In this document: positions 1-4,283 of the stretch, in pieces
How positions within the stretch are numbered: position 1 is the stretch's first letter
How the letters are laid out: the number at the start of each line of letters is the position of its first letter
DNA from: Gammaproteobacteria bacterium
GTDB lineage: Bacteria; Pseudomonadota; Gammaproteobacteria; Eutrophobiales; Eutrophobiaceae
Assembly: GCA_003645215.1 (NCBI GenBank)
Contig: QNEM01000100.1
Coordinates: 1-7,306, forward strand
Length of the DNA: 7,306 bases
Reading direction: 5' to 3'
Program-made: the position numbers and the translations under genes
Notes under the pieces: generated by a model
The model's database searches: none
Seen by the model: the letters and a program-made list of their open reading frames with translations, nothing else
What the model was told of the DNA's origin: nothing

Positions 1-20
1 GATTCCCATCACCCGCTCCA
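1..20 (+). tRNA. 3' end of a tRNA-Gly gene, cut by the window edge
   Basis: The first 20 bases read as the end of a tRNA: GATT (rest of the T-loop TTCGATT), CCCAT (3' side of the T-stem), CACCCGC (3' side of the acceptor stem), T (discriminator base) and an encoded CCA. An acceptor stem that would pair with GCGGGTG, together with a U discriminator, is the pattern of bacterial tRNA-Gly. The anticodon lies outside the window, so the isoacceptor cannot be named. The same 20 bases recur at 147-166. It is therefore possible that this copy too is only a fragment and that no complete tRNA lies to the left; the bases before position 1 would decide this. Confidence 0.75.
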
Positions 21-146
21 GTGTTTTCAGACCATAATCAGGAATCGAACCAACATATGTATGTACGTGGGCTGTTGAAAGGCATCCCTGGCTTTCACCC
101 TGCGGGCGCACTATGTGCGACCAATTTCGTTCCTGACGAAATTGTC
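21..146. repeat. Hairpin-rich non-coding segment between two tRNA-Gly end copies
   Basis: No gene is visible here. Reading along the plus strand the segment holds: GGAATCGA at 41-48, the inverted complement of 145-152 and resembling a reversed tRNA T-arm; a self-complementary ACATATGT at 53-60; TGAAAG/CTTTCA arms at 76-81 and 92-97; CGCAC/GTGCG arms around a 3-nt loop at 107-119; and a perfect 9-bp stem CAATTTCGT/ACGAAATTG with a 5-nt loop at 122-144. The last stem ends exactly where the tRNA-derived sequence begins (145). No T-tract follows any stem on either strand, so these are not ordinary intrinsic terminators. The density of dyads suggests a short interspersed or non-autonomous element, but that is inference. 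Confidence 0.5.
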
Positions 147-166
147 GATTCCCATCACCCGCTCCA
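147..166 (+). repeat. Second copy of the tRNA-Gly 3' end, att-like direct repeat
   Basis: This is an exact 20-nt repeat of positions 1-20, 146 bp away. The two preceding bases (TC at 145-146) also fit a tRNA T-loop TTCGATT, but the next one (G at 144) does not, so the shared block is probably 22 nt with its left edge inside the T-loop. There is no tRNA body in front of it, so it is a fragment and not a gene. Duplicated tRNA 3' ends are the usual footprint of tyrosine-recombinase integration (attL/attR). No integrase is visible, so the element is either decayed or of another type. The stop codon of the membrane gene on the opposite strand starts right after the repeat. Confidence 0.7.
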
Positions 167-940
167 TTATATTGCTTGCTGACTATTACTCCCGTCAGTA
201 TGTGCATTGACAACAAACTGGTATGCAGCCTGTACATAGTAACTACACCAGCCTGATATCCCGATCCATTTAGCACCTTCTTCAAAAATGTATTCTGAGT
301 ACTTAAGCCCTGAAATAAAGACGATGAAAGCCACGCATAACGCTATAACTATCGAAAACACCAACATATATTCCATAAATAAGGGACGATTTGATGTAAA
401 GAGATAGAAAGATGATGCTGCCCCTAAGACAAAAATGCCATAGGTTATTTCCAATGGTGCAAGAATGCCATCAGCGAGAACTGAAATTGCAAGGAATCCT
501 AAACCCATAAGCATAACGATATAATTAGTTCGTAATATTGTCTGCCTGAATTTTATTATGAGGGTAAATGATGCTATTCCCAGCACCATGTATATTATTT
601 TCTCACTTATCCCAAGTTTATCGTGAAGATAATGATCATGGATCTGAAAAAAATCATCAAATAATAGATAAGTGGTCAGTAGTGCCGAATATAAAAGAAA
701 CTGGTAAACGTCTTTTGCCTGATTATTACGCAACAGAAAGGCTGCAAAGAAACATACTGTCGCGGTCACACACCATAAAATAACGCCAAGATTGGATATA
801 AAACTACCATCCCGGGTCAAGCGTTGAAAATTGGTATCTAATTGCAGGCCTACGGCAATTATTGTAAGCAGAATAGCTATAGATAGAGTAAAAGTGAACA
901 ATAAATGTGGCCTGGATGATCCCGATAAATTATGTTCCAT
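167..940 (-). CDS. Multi-pass inner-membrane protein of unknown function
   Basis: A 257-aa protein made mostly of hydrophobic helices. I count about seven or eight likely membrane segments, near residues 12-33, 47-69, 78-95, 114-131, 138-157, 160-180, 189-211 and possibly 222-242. Between the third and fourth lies a striking polar cluster, FDDFFQIHDHYLHDKLG (residues 94-110), with D95, D96, H101, D102, H103 and H106. Near the end is a conserved-looking EEGAKWIGISGW stretch (220-231). I recall uncharacterised bacterial membrane families with a DD-x-F-x(2)-HD/HE motif and a late E-x-x-K-x-x-G-x(3)-W motif, but cannot name one. The His/Asp cluster could bind a metal or take part in catalysis; this is speculation. 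The ATG at 940 is preceded by a weak GGGA. The gene appears AT-richer than priA and argS. It lies 90 bp after the SPOR gene and ends at a tRNA-derived repeat, which is consistent with acquisition. The C-terminal motif is present, so it is probably not truncated. Confidence 0.85.
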   Translation of the reverse strand: MEHNLSGSSRPHLLFTFTLSIAILLTIIAVGLQLDTNFQRLTRDGSFISNLGVILWCVTATVCFFAAFLLRNNQAKDVYQFLLYSALLTTYLLFDDFFQIHDHYLHDKLGISEKIIYMVLGIASFTLIIKFRQTILRTNYIVMLMGLGFLAISVLADGILAPLEITYGIFVLGAASSFYLFTSNRPLFMEYMLVFSIVIALCVAFIVFISGLKYSEYIFEEGAKWIGISGWCSYYVQAAYQFVVNAHTDGSNSQQAI

Positions 941-969
941 TATTGTCCCGGCCTGATTCTAGTTACTGA

Positions 970-986
970 ATATCTCGTGTAGATAT
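970..986. promoter_or_regulatory. Small dyad upstream of the membrane protein gene
   Basis: ATATCT (970-975) and AGATAT (981-986) are perfect inverted arms around a 5-nt spacer, about 30 bp upstream of the ATG at 940. A TATAAA-like hexamer on the minus strand (about 990-995) lies just upstream and could be a -10 element, but no convincing -35 box is visible. It may be an operator or chance in an AT-rich gap. Confidence 0.25.
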
Positions 987-1003
987 AGTTTATACATTAC
1001 TGT

Positions 1004-1031
1004 GATTACTAGTATTGGCACAATAGTAATC
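1004..1031 (-). other. Hairpin at the 3' end of the SPOR gene
   Basis: GATTAC (1004-1009) pairs with GTAATC (1026-1031), and TATTG (1013-1017) pairs with CAATA (1021-1025), around a GCA loop (1018-1020). This gives an 11-bp stem with one 3-nt bulge (1010-1012). The stem touches the last base of the TAG stop codon of the SPOR gene. No run of T follows on either strand, so it is a poor intrinsic terminator. It could stabilise the mRNA 3' end or separate expression of the SPOR gene from the membrane gene downstream. Confidence 0.45.
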
Positions 1032-1609
1032 TAGTGTTCGCTTTTAAGTTTCAATAACATGTAAGTTAAATTATTTTCAGTAAGTTGATGTCGGATCATT
1101 GAAAGTTTCTCTGGATCTCCATAAGGACCAACTCTTACCCGGTGTCTGATATCTTTGCCATTAATCACGACACGTTGTATATCAGCAATAATACCCATGA
1201 GTGCAAGTTTTGCCTTTACTTCGTCAGCTAAATCATATTGTTTGAAAGAACCGATTTGCAGGATATAGATTCCGGGTTGTGCATCGCCTGGTGTAGTATG
1301 TTCTTCAATATCCTCATCTTCTTCAGCTTCCCATTCGGAAACATTGACAACCATATTGGGAAGAATTTCATAGAAATCAAACGAGGGCGGCGGTGTGTCG
1401 TTCGGTAAATCCAGATCTGGTTCAGGACTTTCTATGGTAACTTCAGGTTGCACTATTCCTGTTTGTTGTCCGAGGTCATGTTCATAGAAATAAACAACAA
1501 TCGCGACACAGAGTCCGACTGCCAGGCCAGAAAAAAAAGGTTTTAGCTGACCGGTATTGCCAGACCTGGTTTTTTTCTTTGATGTGATGTTTTTATAATC
1601 TTTAGGCAT
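1031..1609 (-). CDS. SPOR-domain membrane-anchored protein, FtsN-like
   Basis: The 192-aa protein has the bitopic layout of FtsN-type division proteins: a basic cytoplasmic tail (residues 1-23, KKKTRS), one membrane helix (about 24-42), a Pro/Asp/Glu-rich periplasmic linker (about 50-110) with FYEILPNMVV near 79-88, and a C-terminal SPOR domain (about 111-187). The SPOR signature is clear: YILQIGSF (115-122), LADEVKAKLALMG (127-139) and RHRVRVGPY (155-163). SPOR domains bind glycan strands lacking stem peptides and so bring proteins to the septum. The start lies 2 bp after the argS stop (TAA, AT, ATG) with no good Shine-Dalgarno sequence, which suggests translational coupling to argS. A SPOR gene directly after argS is a known gammaproteobacterial arrangement, in which hslVU follows in Pseudomonas; here it does not. 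It is shorter than E. coli FtsN, and whether it is the functional FtsN or one of several SPOR proteins cannot be told. Confidence 0.93.
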   Translation of the reverse strand: MPKDYKNITSKKKTRSGNTGQLKPFFSGLAVGLCVAIVVYFYEHDLGQQTGIVQPEVTIESPEPDLDLPNDTPPPSFDFYEILPNMVVNVSEWEAEEDEDIEEHTTPGDAQPGIYILQIGSFKQYDLADEVKAKLALMGIIADIQRVVINGKDIRHRVRVGPYGDPEKLSMIRHQLTENNLTYMLLKLKSEH

Positions 1610-1611
1610 AT

Positions 1612-3348
1612 TTACATTTGTTCCGGTGCGGATACGCCCAGGATCCCGAGACCATTGCAGATGACCTGTTTGCTGGCACTGATAAGATTAAGACGTGCAT
1701 TTCTCAGATCCTCAGAATCGACGATAAACTGACATGAGTTGTAATAGCTGTGAAACTCGTTTGCGAGATCTCTTAGATAATAGGCAATTTGATGGGGCTC
1801 ATATTCTGTCGCGGCAGAATGCACGATCTCCGGATAGCGGGATAATGCCGTGATTAATTTCTCTTCAGATGGCTCGGTCAGGTTGTGTAGATTGTTGCTG
1901 CCGATCTCTGCATTGTAGGTATATCCCTTCTCCTCAAGCTGTTTCAATACGCTACAGATCCTGGCGTGGGCGTACTGAATATAGTAGACAGGATTTTCAT
2001 TAGATTTTGATTTTGCCAGTTCCAGATCAAAATCAAGATGCTGTTCACACTTACGCATGATGTAGAAAAAACGTGTGGCATCCTTACCTACTTCATCGCG
2101 TAATTCTCTCAAGGTAACGAACTGCCCTGAGCGGGTAGACATCGGTAGCTTTTCAGTGCCCCGGTATAGCGCTGCAAACTGAACCAGTAATATTTCGAGG
2201 GCATCGGGGTTTTCATCAAGCGCGGAAAGTGCTGCCTTGACCCTGGCAATATAGCCATGATGATCTGCGCCCCAGATATTAATGGCCGTGTCATAGCCTC
2301 GTGAAAATTTTTCCACATGATAAGCAATGTCTGACGCAAAATAAGTTGTTTGTCCATTTTCACGGACAATGACTCGATCTTTTTCGTCCCCGAATTCGGT
2401 TGAGCGAAACCAGAGTGCACCTTGTTCTTCATAAACAAAACCACTGTCCTTGAGTCTGGCCATGCATTTTTGAATTTGATTATCGGTTGATAGTGATCTT
2501 TCAGAAAACCAGTGATCAAATATCACGCCAAAATCAGCCAAATCTCCCTGAATTTCACCGAGTATCTCAATCAGTCCAAGATCCAGTATTGACTGATAAT
2601 TTTCAATACCAAGAGTCGTTTTGGCAAAAGCGATTAACTGGTCTATGTGTGTTTCCGGGTCGTCCATTACCTCAGGAAAATCTATGTCAGAACTGAGAGA
2701 CTGTTGTTTCTCACTTAACAGTTTGTCTGCGATGTCACGTATGTAATCTCCCTGATAAGCATTCTCCGGGAAATCAATTTCTTTTCCACACTGCTGAAGA
2801 TAGCGGAGCCAGATACTGACGGTCAGGATATCCATCTGTCTGCCAGCGTCATTGACGTAATACTCCCTGTCTACCTTGTAGCCAATGGCCTCAAGTAAAT
2901 CGGAAACCGTTGCACCATAAGCAGCCCCACGCCCGTGACCCACATGCAGGGGACCTGTGGGATTGGCTGAAACGAATTCAACCAGTATCGATTTCCCGGC
3001 CCCGAACTCTGAGCGGCCATAAGCTTCACCCGCTTGCAGGATGTTAGTAATGACACTCAGGCGAGATTGCTTGCTGAGAAAAAAATTAATGAAACCTGGT
3101 CCCGCAATTTCAACGCGTTCGAGAATTTCCGATTCGGGTAAATTTTCAAGTAGTGCAGTAGCCAGGTCTCTCGGGTTTGTCCCGGCCTGTTTGGCAAGTA
3201 CCATAGCGATATTACAGGCGTAATCACCATGAGACTGATCACGGGTTCTTTCTATCTTGATATCATCAATGGCGGAGAATGTAACATCCATCTTCTCCTG
3301 AACGATTGCAATAGCCTCCACTAGGAGTTGCTGTAATTCTTGTTTCAA
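1612..3348 (-). CDS. argS: Arginyl-tRNA synthetase
   Basis: The enzyme charges tRNA-Arg with arginine using ATP, in the cytoplasm. The 578 aa match the usual bacterial length (577 in E. coli). The order of parts is standard: N-terminal tRNA-recognition domain (about 5-88), class I catalytic core with the HIGH-type motif in SANPTGPLHVGHGRGA (HVGH at 135-138), WGADHHGY (359-366), the KMSKS-region equivalent LPMSTRSG (401-408), and an all-alpha anticodon-binding (DALR) domain from about 455 (YYIQYAHARI) to the end GILGVSAPEQM. All key motifs are present and the frame is open throughout. The start codon is TTG (3346-3348), supported by AGGAG 7 nt upstream and by an N-terminus that fits the family; no nearby ATG fits better. 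A possible promoter lies in the 117-bp gap to the rhodanese gene. The SPOR gene follows after 2 bp, so the two are probably co-transcribed. Confidence 0.98.
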   Translation of the reverse strand: MKQELQQLLVEAIAIVQEKMDVTFSAIDDIKIERTRDQSHGDYACNIAMVLAKQAGTNPRDLATALLENLPESEILERVEIAGPGFINFFLSKQSRLSVITNILQAGEAYGRSEFGAGKSILVEFVSANPTGPLHVGHGRGAAYGATVSDLLEAIGYKVDREYYVNDAGRQMDILTVSIWLRYLQQCGKEIDFPENAYQGDYIRDIADKLLSEKQQSLSSDIDFPEVMDDPETHIDQLIAFAKTTLGIENYQSILDLGLIEILGEIQGDLADFGVIFDHWFSERSLSTDNQIQKCMARLKDSGFVYEEQGALWFRSTEFGDEKDRVIVRENGQTTYFASDIAYHVEKFSRGYDTAINIWGADHHGYIARVKAALSALDENPDALEILLVQFAALYRGTEKLPMSTRSGQFVTLRELRDEVGKDATRFFYIMRKCEQHLDFDLELAKSKSNENPVYYIQYAHARICSVLKQLEEKGYTYNAEIGSNNLHNLTEPSEEKLITALSRYPEIVHSAATEYEPHQIAYYLRDLANEFHSYYNSCQFIVDSEDLRNARLNLISASKQVICNGLGILGVSAPEQM

Positions 3349-3360
3349 ACGTTCGCTCCT
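3346..3360 (-). promoter_or_regulatory. Strong ribosome binding site with a TTG start for argS
   Basis: On the minus strand AGGAG (3360-3356) is followed by 7 nt and then TTG (3348-3346). The near-ideal Shine-Dalgarno sequence and spacing settle the start codon of argS. A strong site in front of a poor start codon may set a moderate translation level. Confidence 0.8.
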
Positions 3361-3465
3361 GATGTTTAGGCTTATAGAAAATCGCGCATTGTAACGTGAG
3401 GGCCTGGACAGTAGAAGATGTTTTATTGTTAATCGGTTGGTTCTTTGGGTGGTTCTTTGATTTGT
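3349..3465 (-). promoter_or_regulatory. Gap upstream of argS with weak promoter candidates
   Basis: This 117-bp gap separates the rhodanese stop from the argS start. On the minus strand it holds two -10-like hexamers, TACAAT (complement of 3388-3393) and TATAAG (complement of 3371-3376). Neither has a good -35 box at 16-18 bp. There is no hairpin with a T-run that would end the rhodanese transcript, so read-through into argS is possible. Confidence 0.3.
3435..3458. repeat. 12-bp imperfect tandem repeat
   Basis: GGTTGGTTCTTT (3435-3446) is followed directly by GGGTGGTTCTTT (3447-3458), 11 of 12 bases identical. It lies just after the rhodanese stop codon, outside any gene. It is probably a slippage duplication. 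Confidence 0.6.
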
Positions 3466-4113
3466 CTATTTGACAACGGTCAGGCCAAGAATGTGCCAGT
3501 TTTGCATGCCGCCCCGGTACCATTTCAACTTGTGCGCCGGGTAGCCAAATTTCAGTAGTGTTCTTATATTGTTTGGCGATTGTCCACACCACATGCCATT
3601 ACAAAAAAGCACCAATGTCTTTGCATTGGAGAAATCCCATAGACCTTCTAATGATTGTGCACCAAATTTCTTTTCCAGAATATCGGCAATCGTGAAAGGA
3701 TCTGCACCTGCACCTTGTTTTAGTTCAGTCCAGGGAAGATTAATACTGCCAGGGATGGTGCCATTCCTGACCCAGTCAGGTGTGCGTGAATCAATAACCA
3801 GGATTGTTTGATCGCCTGCACTCGAACGTTGCAGATAATCCAGCATTTCCAGCTCAGCAATTGTTTCCACACCCTCTGCGAGTTTAACTGGCTGAATACA
3901 AAATGGTGGGCATTTTCGAGAAGTCTTTGCATAGGCCGGATCAACTGTATTCTCAGTATCCTGATTACGCATAATGGTGACTTTCTGACCATTGTGGGTA
4001 ACATCTACAGAGCCGATTTCTTTGGTGATTGCTGTCTCATAGGCGATGACTTGCAGAGGCATAAATGTCCCCGCCAGGAAAACGAGTAATATAGAGTAAA
4101 GCCTGCTGTGCAT
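3466..4113 (-). CDS. Secreted rhodanese-like protein with a CPPFC motif
   Basis: The 215-aa protein starts with a Sec signal peptide (hydrophobic core about 6-20, likely cleavage after A24 in VIA-YE), so it should be periplasmic. A short N-terminal region ends in KCPPFCIQP (67-75) with C68 and C72. The C-terminal half is a single rhodanese domain (about 85-213): VIDSR (106-110), GSINLPW (122-128), the active-site loop CNGMWCGQSP (171-180) with likely catalytic C171, and WYRGGMQNW (198-206). Rhodaneses carry sulfane sulfur as a cysteine persulfide. I recall secreted rhodaneses that pair a CPPFC-type motif with a CNGxWCGQSP loop, so this seems an established family, but its substrate is not known to me. 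The two cysteine pairs could form disulfides or take part in redox chemistry in the periplasm. The ATG is well supported by GGAG 9 nt upstream (4126-4123). The gene sits between priA and argS, where the Pseudomonas order as I recall it has no gene, and has its own promoter-like region. Confidence 0.93.
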   Translation of the reverse strand: MHSRLYSILLVFLAGTFMPLQVIAYETAITKEIGSVDVTHNGQKVTIMRNQDTENTVDPAYAKTSRKCPPFCIQPVKLAEGVETIAELEMLDYLQRSSAGDQTILVIDSRTPDWVRNGTIPGSINLPWTELKQGAGADPFTIADILEKKFGAQSLEGLWDFSNAKTLVLFCNGMWCGQSPNNIRTLLKFGYPAHKLKWYRGGMQNWHILGLTVVK

Positions 4114-4192
4114 ATCAATATTCTCCGTGTTTGGAATTCTTTCTATCTGACTCTTGTCCGTTTTGATGCAATGTTCTGATATGAGTTCAACC

Positions 4193-4278
4193 CCTGGTTA
4201 CATTCTCCTGGCTACATTATAGAGGATATCCGTTTGATCAATATCCTAGGTTAACTTTCCAGGCCAGGTTAACATTCC
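4193..4278. repeat. Four degenerate copies of a CCAGGTTAACATT-like motif
   Basis: Two near-tandem pairs are present on the plus strand: CCTGGTTACATT (4193-4204) with CCTGGCTACATT (4207-4218), differing at one base with a 14-bp period; and AGGTTAACTTTCC (4248-4260) with AGGTTAACATTCC (4266-4278), differing at one base with an 18-bp period. The pairs resemble each other if one A is gapped. They flank a dyad and a -10-like hexamer upstream of the rhodanese gene and may be regulator binding sites. Confidence 0.5.
4216..4247 (-). promoter_or_regulatory. Putative promoter and operator dyad of the rhodanese gene
   Basis: On the minus strand a perfect TATAAT (complement of 4216-4221) lies about 100 bp before the rhodanese ATG. 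Directly upstream, where a -35 box should be, there is a 7-bp inverted repeat: AGGATAT (4223-4229) and ATATCCT (4241-4247), 11 nt apart. No good -35 hexamer is visible: ATATTG at a 17-bp spacing is poor, and TTGATC is only 14 bp away. A strong -10, a weak -35 and a dyad in between suit a regulated promoter. Part of this region could instead be the untranslated tail of priA. Confidence 0.45.
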
Positions 4279-4283
4279 TAGTA

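Noticed and set aside
41..51. Reversed T-arm-like sequence as a minus-strand tRNA gene
   Set aside because: On the minus strand GTTGG and CCTGA flank TTCGATT and pair at only two or three positions. No acceptor stem, CCA or anticodon arm fits around it.
122..144. The 9-bp hairpin as a rho-independent terminator
   Set aside because: The stem is AT-rich and no T-run follows on either strand, so it does not meet the usual pattern.
401..408. Lack of a literal KMSKS motif in ArgRS as a sign of a broken enzyme (protein residues given)
   Set aside because: Many bacterial arginyl-tRNA synthetases have a diverged motif here. MSTRSG is a normal variant, and the rest of the protein is intact.
568..783. 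Plus-strand open frame of 71 codons inside the membrane protein gene
   Set aside because: It lies antisense to a convincing membrane protein, has a mixed composition without domain character and no clear ribosome site.
3266..3592. Minus-strand open frame bridging the end of the rhodanese gene and the start of argS
   Set aside because: It overlaps both real genes in another frame, and its peptide is a frame-shifted reading of them, not a domain. A frameshift is not indicated, since both real genes are complete.
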